From positions 1 to 64,000 of the forward strand of contig CANQLI010000005.1 in NCBI GenBank assembly GCA_947624675.1: a stretch of DNA of 64,000 nucleotides, written 5' to 3'. This DNA comes from an uncultured Clostridia bacterium. Lineage in GTDB: Bacteria; Bacillota; Clostridia; Oscillospirales; Ruminococcaceae. This document shows, in pieces, positions 40,112 through 48,561 of this stretch (its first letter is position 1; each line of letters begins with the position of its first letter). The translations under genes and the position numbers were made by a program. Below the pieces are notes generated by a model. That model saw only the letters and a program-made list of their open reading frames with translations, made no database searches and was not told the DNA's origin.

Positions 40112-41311
40112 ATGGAAAAAAGATTCATATACTGCGACAATGCGGCAACCACCGCTGTCAGCAAAAGAGCGCTTGATGCCGCAATGCCGTATTTCTGCGA
40201 CGAATTCGGTAATGCGTCAAGCATATATATGCACGGTCAGAACGCAGCTAAGGCAATACTTAGATCACGCGAAAAAATAGCCGATATTCTCGGATGCAAG
40301 CCCGGCGAGATATATTTTACATCCGGGGGCTCTGAGGCTGATAACTGGGCTATAAAAGGAGCGGCACTACTCGGTAAGGCTAAAGGTAAAAACCATATAA
40401 TCACCTCGGTCTTTGAGCATCACGCTGTTTTACACACCTGTGAGTTTCTTGAAAAGCAGGGCTTTGAAGTGACCTACATTCCTGTTGACGAAAACGGACT
40501 TGTTGACCCTGAGGACATTAAGGCGGCTATCAAAGACACGACCTGTCTTGTCACTATAATGTTTGCAAATAACGAGATAGGTACGATACAACCGATAGAA
40601 GAAATCGCTCAGATATGCAGAGATAAAAAGGTTTTTTTCCACACTGACGCAGTTCAGGCAATAGGAAATGTCGAAATAAATGTGAAGGATATGGGGATAG
40701 ATATGCTATCCTTATCCGGACACAAGATCCACGCCCCGAAAGGTATTGGCGTACTTTACTGTCGTGCCGGGATCTCGCTTCCCAATCTGATACACGGTGG
40801 CGCTCAGGAGAAAAACAAGCGTGCGGGAACGGAAAATGTTCCTTCTATCGTTGCGCTGTCGGTTGCGCTTGAGGACGCTTGTGCCGATATAAAAGCAAAG
40901 CAGGAAAGACTTACAAAGAAGCGGGACAGACTTATAGACGGAATTTTAAAAATACAGCAGACACGCCTGAACGGTGACAGAGAAAAGCGCCTTTGCTCCA
41001 ATGTCAACATTTCCATAAGAGGTATAGAGGGTGAAAGTCTCCTTTTAATGCTTGATATGTACGGTATTTTAGCTTCGAGCGGTTCAGCCTGCACCTCTGG
41101 AAGTCTTGATCCGTCCCATGTTTTGCTCGCAATAGGGCTTCCGCACGAAATAGCTCACGGCTCGCTTCGACTTTCAATTTCAGACGAAACGACCGACGAG
41201 GATATAGACTATATTCTTGATACAGTTCCAAGGGTAGTTGACCGGCTGCGCTCAATGTCTCCTCTTTGGGAGAGGATATGCAGAGACGAAGGACTTTCGG
41301 GAACAATATAG
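40112..41311 (+). CDS. iscS: Cysteine desulfurase (NifS/IscS family)
   Basis: PLP enzyme that takes sulfur from cysteine for Fe-S cluster assembly, 399 residues. The N terminus is [16 protein letters not shown]. The PLP His appears in [14 protein letters not shown], and the Schiff-base Lys in [14 protein letters not shown]. The sulfur-accepting Cys is in [17 protein letters not shown]. iscU follows after 23 bases, so the pair forms a minimal cluster-assembly operon. No co-encoded IscR lies upstream. An Rrf2 regulator with three Cys sits near 59.3 kb. Confidence 0.94.
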   Translation: MEKRFIYCDNAATTAVSKRALDAAMPYFCDEFGNASSIYMHGQNAAKAILRSREKIADILGCKPGEIYFTSGGSEADNWAIKGAALLGKAKGKNHIITSVFEHHAVLHTCEFLEKQGFEVTYIPVDENGLVDPEDIKAAIKDTTCLVTIMFANNEIGTIQPIEEIAQICRDKKVFFHTDAVQAIGNVEINVKDMGIDMLSLSGHKIHAPKGIGVLYCRAGISLPNLIHGGAQEKNKRAGTENVPSIVALSVALEDACADIKAKQERLTKKRDRLIDGILKIQQTRLNGDREKRLCSNVNISIRGIEGESLLLMLDMYGILASSGSACTSGSLDPSHVLLAIGLPHEIAHGSLRLSISDETTDEDIDYILDTVPRVVDRLRSMSPLWERICRDEGLSGTI

Positions 41312-41334
41312 ATTTTTTAAGGAGGATTATTTAA

Positions 41335-41769
41335 ATGATTTATTCGGAAAAGGTAATGGATCACTTTGCGAATCCAAGAAATGTCGGAGAAATAGAAAAT
41401 GCAGACGGTATAGGCGAGGTAGGTAATGCGAAGTGCGGCGACATTATGAAGATGTACCTTAAAATAAACAATGGCATTATCGAAGATGTTAAGTTTAAAA
41501 CATTCGGTTGCGGAGCGGCAGTTGCGACATCATCAATGGCAACAGAGCTAATAAAGGGCAAAAGCATTGAGGAAGCCTTGAAGCTCACAAACAAAGCTGT
41601 TATTGAGGCGCTTGACGGACTTCCGCCGGCAAAAATACACTGTTCTGTTCTCGCAGAAGAGGCAATGAAAGCAGCTATTGCCGATTACTATACAAAACAG
41701 GGACTTGATCCTGAGCTGTATGTCGGAAAAGTAAATCACAGCTGTGACAGCTGTGAAGGTTGTCATTAA
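41335..41769 (+). CDS. iscU: Fe-S cluster scaffold IscU/NifU-like
   Basis: Scaffold on which the sulfur from IscS is built into [2Fe-2S]/[4Fe-4S] clusters, 144 residues. The three ligand Cys are seen in GNAKCGD, FKTFGCGAAVATSS and KIHCSVLAEEA, with the family's Asp next to the first. A Cys-rich tail, CDSCEGCH, is added at the C terminus, a feature of many anaerobe NifU-type scaffolds. AAGGAGG precedes the ATG. Confidence 0.94.
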   Translation: MIYSEKVMDHFANPRNVGEIENADGIGEVGNAKCGDIMKMYLKINNGIIEDVKFKTFGCGAAVATSSMATELIKGKSIEEALKLTNKAVIEALDGLPPAKIHCSVLAEEAMKAAIADYYTKQGLDPELYVGKVNHSCDSCEGCH

Positions 41770-41792
41770 ATAAAGACTATCTTATAATGCTG

Positions 41793-41826
41793 AAAGCTCC
41801 TCGATAACAGAGGAGCTTTTCGTTTT
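41793..41826 (+). terminator. Terminator of iscS-iscU
   Basis: 10-bp stem AAAGCTCCTC (41793-41802) / GAGGAGCTTT (41810-41819), followed by TTCGTTTT. Confidence 0.88.
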
Positions 41827-41828
41827 GA

Positions 41829-41858
41829 CAAAAAATCGGAGTGCTGTTAACACCCCGA
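41829..41858 (-). terminator. Terminator of the phosphoglucomutase gene
   Basis: TCGGAGTG (41836-41843) pairs with CACCCCGA (41851-41858), one mismatch. T6 follows on the minus strand. Confidence 0.7.
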
Positions 41859-41893
41859 CACCTATTTTCCAGTATAATATTTAGCTTATTAAA

Positions 41894-43612
41894 TCAAAAT
41901 CCGATCAGCGCGGCAAAATCCTTTGAAATTTTTTCTTCAAGCGCCTCTGCGTCCTCACGCCTGTCGGCGATTGTCGTATAATATGCTTTGATTTTCGGCT
42001 CTGTACCCGACGGGCGTAAAATGACTTTTGCTCCGTGTTCCAATGCAAAAGACAATACATTGCTTTTCGGAAGCGTTATCTCGCTTGTATTGCCGGTAGT
42101 GCAGTCGATCGACTCACTCTTCTGATAATCAGAAAAATTGAGCACCTTAAGTCCTGATATTTCCTTTGGCGGTGAGTTTCTAAGGTCGTCCATTATCTGA
42201 GCCATCTTATCCATTCCGCTTACGCCTTCACAAACAAAGCTCTTTTGGGTATGTACAAAGTTTCCGTACTTAGCGTACAAATTCGCTCTCGCATCTATCA
42301 AAGAGATACCTTTGGTCTTGTAAAATGCGGTCATTTCACATATGAGCATAGAAGCTATTACAGCGTCCTTGTCTCTTACATAAGAGCCTCCGAGGTATCC
42401 GTAGCTTTCTTCAAATCCGAAGATAAATCTATCCTCCTCGCCTTTTTTCTCAAGAAGTCCTATCTGTTCTCCAATGAACTTAAATCCCGTCAGGACCTCG
42501 ATCATTTCGACACCGTATTCATCGGCAATTTTCTTTATAATATCCGTAGTCACTATCGTCTTTATCGTTATCGGATCCTTTGGCATAGTGCCTAGTGCCG
42601 TTCTTTCCTTACAGATGTATTCGAGCAGAAGCGCTCCTACCTCATTTCCCGAGAACAGAACAAACTCACCCTTACCGTCCGGCACAGCAATCCCCATTCT
42701 GTCAGCATCGGGGTCTGAAGCAAGCAAAAGGTCAGGCTTTTCTTTCTTTGAAAGCTCTATACCTAGTGCAAGCGCCTCTTTTATCTCCGGGTTCGGGAAA
42801 GGACAAGTCGGAAAGTTTCCGTCAGGATTTTCCTGTTCAGGAACTACGACAACATCTTTTACGCCAATAAGCTTTAGAATATCCCTTATCGGCTTATTTC
42901 CTGTTCCGTTTAAAGGCGTATACACTACCTTCATACCGCTTTCGGAAACACAGTCTGTATGTATTCCGCATTTCTTTACCGAATTGAGATACCCGTCGTA
43001 TACATCCTTACCTATGTATTCTATCGTGCCGTTTTTTATTCCTTCGTCAAAGTCCATAGTCTTTGCGCCTTTAAACATATCGACCTTCTCAATATTTTCA
43101 AGCACCTTATTTGCGGCGTCAATAGTCATCTGGCATCCATCCGGACCATAAACCTTATATCCGTTGTACTTAGCGGGGTTATGAGATGCAGTTATTACGA
43201 TTCCCGAATCACACCCAAGCGCCCTTACAGCGTAAGAAAGCATAGGAGTTGGCATAAGCTCAGGATATATGTACACTTTTATTCCGTTTGCCGCAAGGCA
43301 GGCTGCCGCCTCCTTTGCAAAAACATCGCTCTTTATCCTTGAGTCATACGCTATTGCAATGCTGGGCTCTTCAAAATCCTGATTACAGTAATCAGCAAGT
43401 CCCTGTGTTGCCTGTCTTACGGTGTAGACATTCATTCTGTTTGTTCCTGCGCCTATTACACCTCTAAGTCCGGCGGTCCCGAACTTTAGAGAAACAGCAA
43501 ATCTATCCTCTATCTCAGCGTCATTCCCCTTTATTTTAATAAGCTCAGGTAAAAGGTCCTTATCATCTACGGCATTTTCACACCACAGGTCATAAAGCTC
43601 GTAAATCGTCAT
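41894..43612 (-). CDS. Phosphoglucomutase/phosphomannomutase
   Basis: Interconverts hexose 1- and 6-phosphates for glycogen, cell-wall precursor or exopolysaccharide supply. 572 residues, the long PgcA-type length. The phosphoserine loop is GIVITASHNPAKYNGYK (about 130-147). The metal-binding DPDADR is near 300, and the sugar loop GFEESYGYLGG near 400. The phosphate-binding RPSGTEPKIK lies near the C terminus. ATG 43612 follows AAAGGA by 10 bases. A TTG at 43621 is in frame. Monocistronic. Confidence 0.93.
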   Translation of the reverse strand: MTIYELYDLWCENAVDDKDLLPELIKIKGNDAEIEDRFAVSLKFGTAGLRGVIGAGTNRMNVYTVRQATQGLADYCNQDFEEPSIAIAYDSRIKSDVFAKEAAACLAANGIKVYIYPELMPTPMLSYAVRALGCDSGIVITASHNPAKYNGYKVYGPDGCQMTIDAANKVLENIEKVDMFKGAKTMDFDEGIKNGTIEYIGKDVYDGYLNSVKKCGIHTDCVSESGMKVVYTPLNGTGNKPIRDILKLIGVKDVVVVPEQENPDGNFPTCPFPNPEIKEALALGIELSKKEKPDLLLASDPDADRMGIAVPDGKGEFVLFSGNEVGALLLEYICKERTALGTMPKDPITIKTIVTTDIIKKIADEYGVEMIEVLTGFKFIGEQIGLLEKKGEEDRFIFGFEESYGYLGGSYVRDKDAVIASMLICEMTAFYKTKGISLIDARANLYAKYGNFVHTQKSFVCEGVSGMDKMAQIMDDLRNSPPKEISGLKVLNFSDYQKSESIDCTTGNTSEITLPKSNVLSFALEHGAKVILRPSGTEPKIKAYYTTIADRREDAEALEEKISKDFAALIGF

Positions 43613-43699
43613 AAATACCAAATCCTTTCAAAATGCAAAGATCCAAATATACTAATTGTATTTTTACTATTATTTATCGTAACAGGTTTTATGATAAAT

Positions 43700-43728
43700 A
43701 TTATACCAGTAATTCTTATTTCTTGCAA
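43700..43728 (-). promoter_or_regulatory. Promoter of the phosphoglucomutase gene
   Basis: TTGCAA (43723-43728) and TATAAT (43700-43705, with an extended -10 TGG) have a 17-base spacer on the minus strand. Confidence 0.8.
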
Positions 43729-43779
43729 GGGATTTTTTATTTTTTTTACTTTGATTACAGATTTTGGCATTATTTGACC

Positions 43780-43821
43780 AATAAATAAATGTCCCTTGAT
43801 ATTAAAAATAACAAGAGACAT
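43780..43821 (-). terminator. Terminator of spoVAD-spoVAE
   Basis: 10-bp stem ATGTCCCTTG (43789-43798) / CAAGAGACAT (43812-43821), with one G-U pair. TTATTTATT follows on the minus strand. Confidence 0.72.
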
Positions 43822-43845
43822 ATATTGACACTTAATACCGATCTA

Positions 43846-44202
43846 TCAGCTTTTGTCACCGCTTTTAAAAATCAGAGCCGCTATCAATGCGAAAACCATT
43901 GCGGCTGTTATACCGGCGGCACAGTTTGACAAAGCTCCCGTGAAAATTCCTACGAACCCGTCTTTGTCAACTGCGTTTTTCACTCCCTCTGACAAAAGGT
44001 ATCCGAATCCTGTCAGCGGAACTGTTGCGCCGCCACCCGCAAAATCTATCAGCGGCTTATACACTCCTACTGCTCCGAGAAAAACTCCTGCCACTACATA
44101 TGAAACAAGTATCCTCGCGGGAGTAAGCTTTGTATAATCAATAAGCACCTGACCTATCGCGCAGAAAACTCCGCCTACTAAAAAAGCATAAATATATTCC
44201 AT
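43846..44202 (-). CDS. spoVAE: Stage V sporulation protein AE
   Basis: Membrane protein of the SpoVA channel that moves dipicolinic acid into the forespore and out at germination. 118 residues, the SpoVAEb length. Three or four hydrophobic segments carry the conserved GQVLIDYTKLTPARILVSYVVAGVFLGAVG and AGGGATVPLTGFGYLLSEG blocks. It starts 3 bases after spoVAD. The third usual member of the minimal set, spoVAC, is not adjacent. Confidence 0.95.
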   Translation of the reverse strand: MEYIYAFLVGGVFCAIGQVLIDYTKLTPARILVSYVVAGVFLGAVGVYKPLIDFAGGGATVPLTGFGYLLSEGVKNAVDKDGFVGIFTGALSNCAAGITAAMVFALIAALIFKSGDKS

Positions 44203-44205
44203 AAG

Positions 44206-45219
44206 CTAACTCCTTTCACTTGATATCCACACTGCGTGAGCCACGCTCGGAATGCTCTCGCCCTGTTGATTAACAGTAGGCGACATAAGCGCACCGGTAG
44301 CGACGAATAAAATATTTTTGATCCTTCCTTCCTTTAACTTAGGAAGGAAATATCCCGTAAGCATACTTGCGGCACATCCGCAGCCCGAACCTCCTGCGTG
44401 CATATCCTGTCCCTTTACATCGTAAATCATAAGCCCGCAGTCCTTGTGTCTCGGCTTTATATTATAGCCTTCATTTGAAAGCAGCTGATATAAAAGCGAG
44501 CTTCCGACAAGTCCTAAGTCCCCCGTTACTACTAAATCAAAATCCTCCGGCTTCTTTTTGGTATCATCAAAAAAAGCCTTTATCGTGTCACAGGCGGCAG
44601 GCGCCATAGCAGCACCCATATTATTTATGTCGGTAACACCGAGGTCAACTATACTTCCTATCGTTGCTCCTCTTACATAAGGGCCCTGACCTGAAGACGA
44701 AACAATTATAGCTCCTGCGGCTGTTGCGGTCCACTGAGCCGTGGGCGTCCTCTGATTTCCATAATCTATTGGAAAGCGATACTGTCTCTCCGCTGTACAA
44801 AAGTGAGATGATGTTGAAGCTATTACATTTTTACCTACCCCGCCGGAAACCAGAAGAGATGAGATCAAAAGTCCCTCTGCCATAGTTGAGCAAGCACCGT
44901 ATATACCTAAAAACGGAATGTTCATATCCCTTGATGAATAGCTTGTTCCCACACATTGATTCAAAAGATCTCCGCCCAACATAAAATCAATGTTTTCCGG
45001 TTTTTTTCCTATTTTTCTAAGAGAAAGCAGTATAGCCTGCTTCTGCATTTCGCTTTCAGCCTTTTCAAAGCTTTCGGTAGTAAAATACGGGTCATCCGAT
45101 ATTTTGTCAAAGCACTCCCTCATAGGGCCCTCGCCCTCTTTTTTTCCGCCTACACAGGCGTAGGATATTACAGACGGCGGCTTATCGTGAGTATAGGTTC
45201 TTCCGCTTAGTCTTGACAA
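44206..45219 (-). CDS. spoVAD: Stage V sporulation protein AD
   Basis: Soluble thiolase-fold protein that binds dipicolinic acid at the SpoVA channel. 337 residues, as in the family. Recognisable blocks include KKEGEGPMRECFD, DFMLGGDLLNQCVGTSYSSRDMNIPFLGIYGACSTMAEGL and YDVKGQDMHAGGSGCGCAASM. The start is TTG with a GGGGTGA site 7 bases upstream, since no suitable ATG is in frame. It is translated together with spoVAE. In other spore-formers these genes are under forespore sigma-G. I could not confirm such a promoter here. Confidence 0.95.
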   Translation of the reverse strand: MSRLSGRTYTHDKPPSVISYACVGGKKEGEGPMRECFDKISDDPYFTTESFEKAESEMQKQAILLSLRKIGKKPENIDFMLGGDLLNQCVGTSYSSRDMNIPFLGIYGACSTMAEGLLISSLLVSGGVGKNVIASTSSHFCTAERQYRFPIDYGNQRTPTAQWTATAAGAIIVSSSGQGPYVRGATIGSIVDLGVTDINNMGAAMAPAACDTIKAFFDDTKKKPEDFDLVVTGDLGLVGSSLLYQLLSNEGYNIKPRHKDCGLMIYDVKGQDMHAGGSGCGCAASMLTGYFLPKLKEGRIKNILFVATGALMSPTVNQQGESIPSVAHAVWISSERS

Positions 45220-45275
45220 TTTTAATCACCCCTTAAAGTTTTAAGGGTATTGTTTCCTAAAACCCGGCGAATATA

Positions 45276-45310
45276 CAAAAAACGGCAGTCATAGTTATTG
45301 ATGACTGCCG
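45276..45310 (-). terminator. Terminator of the 45.3-45.9 kb membrane-protein gene
   Basis: 10-bp stem CGGCAGTCAT (45283-45292) / ATGACTGCCG (45301-45310), followed by T6 on the minus strand. It lies between this gene and spoVAD. Confidence 0.88.
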
Positions 45311-45329
45311 CATAAAATATTAGTATTTC

Positions 45330-45878
45330 TTATTTAAACTGACTGTATAAAGCGTAGAACACAGTGTTAAACCGCTCGGTAACCTCAGGCTCTTCAAACG
45401 ATACAGTAGGCTTCATATCTACTATTATCTTTGAATTTCCGAGATAAGCAATGTCAAAGGTCGCATTTTCTATAAGCACATTTTCAGAATTGAGCTTTTG
45501 AGCTCCCTTTACTCTGCATTCACCGATATAAAACTCTCCCATATCTGTTGAAAGAACATATTTCTTATCGCCTGAAAGACCGTCCTTTGTATAGAGATTC
45601 ATAGACTTATCAGGCTCTATATAGTTGATTTCAACCGACTCATAAAAAAAGCGTTCATACTTAAGATCCATACAAGCCTTATAATATCCGATTAACGGCT
45701 TTACAAGCATTGCCATAATAACCAGATATACAAGAAGTATCAGAACATTCCATATCTTAAAACCGTTTATAATCAAAGCCGCAACTACACAAACTAAAAA
45801 AACGCCGGTAACTATAAGCGCTATTTGCATTGAGTCCTTAAAATATTGGGTTGCGTTTTTGTCAAATTTATCCTTCAT
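45330..45878 (-). CDS. Hypothetical two-helix membrane protein
   Basis: 182 residues. Two adjacent membrane helices (about 17-38 and 43-65) are followed by a soluble domain of about 115 residues with many short strands (for example KYVLSTDMGEFYIGECRV). The topology resembles YcxB-type or PH-like membrane-anchored proteins, but I do not recognise the domain. It has its own promoter and terminator. No functional link to spoVAD downstream is apparent. Confidence 0.6.
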   Translation of the reverse strand: MKDKFDKNATQYFKDSMQIALIVTGVFLVCVVAALIINGFKIWNVLILLVYLVIMAMLVKPLIGYYKACMDLKYERFFYESVEINYIEPDKSMNLYTKDGLSGDKKYVLSTDMGEFYIGECRVKGAQKLNSENVLIENATFDIAYLGNSKIIVDMKPTVSFEEPEVTERFNTVFYALYSQFK

Positions 45879-45908
45879 AACACGATTTCTCCCTTGACAT
45901 TTTTATAG

Positions 45909-45937
45909 AGTATAACATATTTTTTCATTATTTTCAA
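45909..45937 (-). promoter_or_regulatory. Promoter of the 45.3-45.9 kb membrane-protein gene
   Basis: TTGAAA (45932-45937) and TATACT (45909-45914) have a 17-base spacer on the minus strand. Confidence 0.75.
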
Positions 45938-45967
45938 TAAGCACCGGCAATTTTTAAAAAAAAATAC

Positions 45968-45996
45968 TTGCAATCTAAAATATTTTATGATATACT
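45968..45996 (+). promoter_or_regulatory. Promoter of rpmE
   Basis: TTGCAA (45968-45973) and TATACT (45991-45996) have a 17-base spacer. Confidence 0.78.
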
Positions 45997-46019
45997 AAAT
46001 AAGTTAAAAATGATAAATC

Positions 46020-46059
46020 CATAGAACTACTGTCTAGACTGAAATGATGGGCTTCTATG
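46020..46059 (+). promoter_or_regulatory. rpmE leader stem (possible L31 autoregulatory leader)
   Basis: CATAGAA (46020-46026) pairs with TTCTATG (46053-46059), closing a 26-base interior. It lies between the promoter and the rpmE ribosome-binding site. Firmicute L31 genes often carry structured autoregulatory leaders. I cannot confirm the known motif. Confidence 0.4.
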
Positions 46060-46098
46060 TGAGTCATAAATTTTGTGTTTAGAGAGGAGGAGACTAAT

Positions 46099-46299
46099 AT
46101 GAAAAAAGGTATTCATCCGGCATATGAAGAGACTACAATAACCTGTGCCTGCGGTAATGTAATCAAAACCCGTTCGACAAAAAAGGATATTAAGGTCGAG
46201 ATTTGCTCAAAGTGCCATCCATTTTTCACCGGAAAGCAAAAGCTTGTTGACACAGGCGGAAGAGTTGATAGGTTTAAGAAAAGATATAATCTTGACTAA
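46099..46299 (+). CDS. rpmE: 50S ribosomal protein L31 (zinc-binding form)
   Basis: 66 residues. The L31 sequence [19 protein letters not shown]...[28 protein letters not shown] is intact. The CxC and CxxC cysteines mark the zinc-containing C+ paralogue. ATG 46099 is preceded by GGAGGAG. An in-frame GTG at 46075 overlaps the site. It has its own promoter and terminator. Confidence 0.97.
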   Translation: MKKGIHPAYEETTITCACGNVIKTRSTKKDIKVEICSKCHPFFTGKQKLVDTGGRVDRFKKRYNLD

Positions 46300-46307
46300 A
46301 CATCTTC

Positions 46308-46337
46308 AGAGCGGATATTTTCCGCTCTTATTTTTTT
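46308..46337 (+). terminator. Terminator of rpmE
   Basis: 8-bp stem AGAGCGGA (46308-46315) / TCCGCTCT (46321-46328), followed by TATTTTTTT. Confidence 0.9.
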
Positions 46338-46360
46338 GATATATGTTATGAGGATAATAT

Positions 46361-46993
46361 ATGAATTATAAGACAGTAAAAGGTGAAGCATCCGGTAGCT
46401 TTGTCGAAAAAAAGAGTGAGTTTATCGGAAATATCGCACCAGTTAAAACAAACGACGAGGCGATAGAGTTTATAAATAAGATAAAATCTCAAAACCGTAA
46501 GGCTAGACACAATGTTTACGCTTATATTTTAAGAGAACAAAACATCACCAGGTACAGCGATGATTCCGAGCCGCAGGGAACAGGCGGTGTCCCTGTGCTT
46601 GAGGTCTTGAAAAAGGAAGGTCTCAGCGATGTATGCGTTGTGGTGACACGGTATTTCGGAGGAATACTTCTCGGCACAGGCGGTCTTACTCGTGCGTATT
46701 CAAAAGGCTGTAAGCTTGCGATAGAAGCCGCAGGAATAATGGATATGTACCTTGCAAGAGAAATAACTGTTTCTCTCGACTATAATATATACGGAAGAAT
46801 AACTTTACTGTTTAACGAGTTTGACGTAAAGCTTATTGCCAGCAATTTTGAAAAGGATATAACACTTAAACTTTTAGTAAAATCCGAAAAGGTAAACGAT
46901 TTTTGTAAAAAGCTTAAAGAGGCTGCTTTTGGAAGTATAAATATTACTGTTGGAAATGAAATTTACGGAAATTTTTCGCAAAGTTATGAATAA
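46361..46993 (+). CDS. YigZ/IMPACT family protein
   Basis: 210 residues. The N-terminal IMPACT domain (about 1-120) shows SSFVEKKSEFIG-like and YSDDSEPQGTGGVPVLEVL blocks plus VVVTRYFGGILLGTGGLTRAYS. The C-terminal YigZ domain (about 135-205) follows. Cytoplasmic. The family is linked to translation control in eukaryotes and its bacterial role is unclear. A GAGG site precedes the ATG. Start and length match family norms. Confidence 0.92.
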   Translation: MNYKTVKGEASGSFVEKKSEFIGNIAPVKTNDEAIEFINKIKSQNRKARHNVYAYILREQNITRYSDDSEPQGTGGVPVLEVLKKEGLSDVCVVVTRYFGGILLGTGGLTRAYSKGCKLAIEAAGIMDMYLAREITVSLDYNIYGRITLLFNEFDVKLIASNFEKDITLKLLVKSEKVNDFCKKLKEAAFGSINITVGNEIYGNFSQSYE

Positions 46994-47077
46994 TTTGTAA
47001 ATTTTTTCGAAAAATAAAGGAGAAACTGCACTAAAGGAAGTATATAATATTTAGAATACTATTTTAGGAGCAGAAAA

Positions 47078-48061
47078 ATGAATCCGAGAGAAATTACCGA
47101 ACAATTTGAATCTTTATACCTTTGTGAATATGCCTGCCTTTCAAAGGACACAAAAGGCAGACAGCATAAACAGGATAAATGCTCTCTCAGAACCGAATTT
47201 CAGCGCGACCGTGACAGAATAATCCACTCAAACTCATTTCGGCGGTTAAAGCATAAGGCTCAGGTTTTTTTATATCCCACCGGTGACCATTACAGAACAA
47301 GACTTACACATACACTTGAGGTAGCACAGATAGCAAGAACTATCGCTCGGGCTTTAAGACTTAACGAAGACCTTACCGAAGCTATTTCGCTCGGACACGA
47401 CCTTGGTCATACTCCCTTCGGTCACGAGGGAGAAAGAGTTTTGGATAAATTGTGTCCAAGCGGCTTTAAACACTATAAACAAAGCCTAAGAGTCGTCGAT
47501 TACATAGACAGGTTGAATCTCACTTATGAGGTGCGTGACGGGATATTAAAGCATACTAATGCAACCGCAGAAACAAAAGAAGGCTGTGTTGTAAGAGCGG
47601 CAGATGTTATAGCGTATATAAATCACGATATTGATGATTCTATTCGTGCGGGTGTATTAACCGAAAATGATCTTCCAAAAGATGTGACCGACATTCTCGG
47701 TCATTCAAAAAGTCAACGCATAACAACGCTTGTAAATTCTATTGTCAGCAACGGCGCTGAAGAAATAAAGATGGATGATGATGTTAAAAGTGCACACGAC
47801 AAGCTTCACGCATATATGTTTGAATATGTATATACTAATCCGAAATGTAAAGGCGAAGAGAAGAAAGTAGGAAAGCTTGTAGGAGAGCTTTACGAATATT
47901 ATGTAAAGGACATAGACAGACTTCCTTCGGAATACAGACAACTGTCCTTGGAATTCGGAAAGGAGATCGCCGTTTGCGATTACATAGCCGGTATGACCGA
48001 CTCCTTTGCAATAAGGACTTTTGAGGATCTGTTTATTCCAAAGGGATGGAACGCACTTTAA
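47078..48061 (+). CDS. Deoxyguanosinetriphosphate triphosphohydrolase-like protein
   Basis: HD-domain dNTP triphosphohydrolase that releases tripolyphosphate from dNTPs. 327 residues, the shorter dgt-like class. The substrate segment is FRRLKHKAQVFLYPTGDHYRTRLTHTLEVAQIA. The HD metal site appears as GHDLGHTPFGHEGE, and the final Asp in VRAADVIAYINHDIDD. It is the first of a co-directional set: dgt-like, lipoprotein, dnaG, rpoD. The dgt-dnaG-rpoD order is common in Clostridia. AGGAG precedes the ATG. Confidence 0.93.
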   Translation: MNPREITEQFESLYLCEYACLSKDTKGRQHKQDKCSLRTEFQRDRDRIIHSNSFRRLKHKAQVFLYPTGDHYRTRLTHTLEVAQIARTIARALRLNEDLTEAISLGHDLGHTPFGHEGERVLDKLCPSGFKHYKQSLRVVDYIDRLNLTYEVRDGILKHTNATAETKEGCVVRAADVIAYINHDIDDSIRAGVLTENDLPKDVTDILGHSKSQRITTLVNSIVSNGAEEIKMDDDVKSAHDKLHAYMFEYVYTNPKCKGEEKKVGKLVGELYEYYVKDIDRLPSEYRQLSLEFGKEIAVCDYIAGMTDSFAIRTFEDLFIPKGWNAL

Positions 48062-48079
48062 AATACAAAGGAGAAAAAT

Positions 48080-48526
48080 ATGAGGAAAATATTAGTACCG
48101 CTTTTGATTTCAGTTTTGATGTGTGTCGGTTTATGCGGCTGTGAAAACAAAAAAGTAGATTCGTTTTTATGCGGAGGAATATGGGAAGCTATTATGCAGT
48201 ATAGCGAGGATGCCGACGCATATTTGTTGGCATATCAGTTTAAAAACGACGGCACATATGTAGTTTATAACAACTTAATAGTTACATCAGCAGGCTATTT
48301 TGAACACGACGGTGATAAACTTAAGCTTATAAGCCCGGATCGTACACAGTCTAATGATCTCACTGTAAAATATGATGAGGAAAGTAAAGTTTTAACACTC
48401 ACCGGTAAAGTTTCAATCAAAGACGATGCCCGTGAGATCTCAATTAAATTCCAGCGTATAGATGAAGCTGACGAAAAATATTACAAGGAAAGTAACACCA
48501 CGAGAATTGAAGTAAAAAAGGAGTAA
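48080..48526 (+). CDS. Hypothetical lipoprotein
   Basis: 148 residues. The signal peptide ends in a lipobox (LCGC), so the protein is anchored outside the membrane. The mature part looks like a small beta-rich domain (GGIWEAIMQYSEDADAYLLAYQFKNDGTYVVYNN...), resembling lipocalin-like lipoproteins that report net change in a strand barrel. It lies in the operon between the dgt-like gene and dnaG, 18 and 35 bases away. Function unknown. Confidence 0.75.
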   Translation: MRKILVPLLISVLMCVGLCGCENKKVDSFLCGGIWEAIMQYSEDADAYLLAYQFKNDGTYVVYNNLIVTSAGYFEHDGDKLKLISPDRTQSNDLTVKYDEESKVLTLTGKVSIKDDAREISIKFQRIDEADEKYYKESNTTRIEVKKE

Positions 48527-48561
48527 CAGACCGTAATATCAAATGAAAGAGAGGCTTAATA

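Noticed and set aside
42474-43342. Long open frames on the plus strand inside the phosphoglucomutase gene
   Set aside because: The minus strand gives an intact phosphoglucomutase with all catalytic loops. The plus-strand frames encode no recognisable domain.
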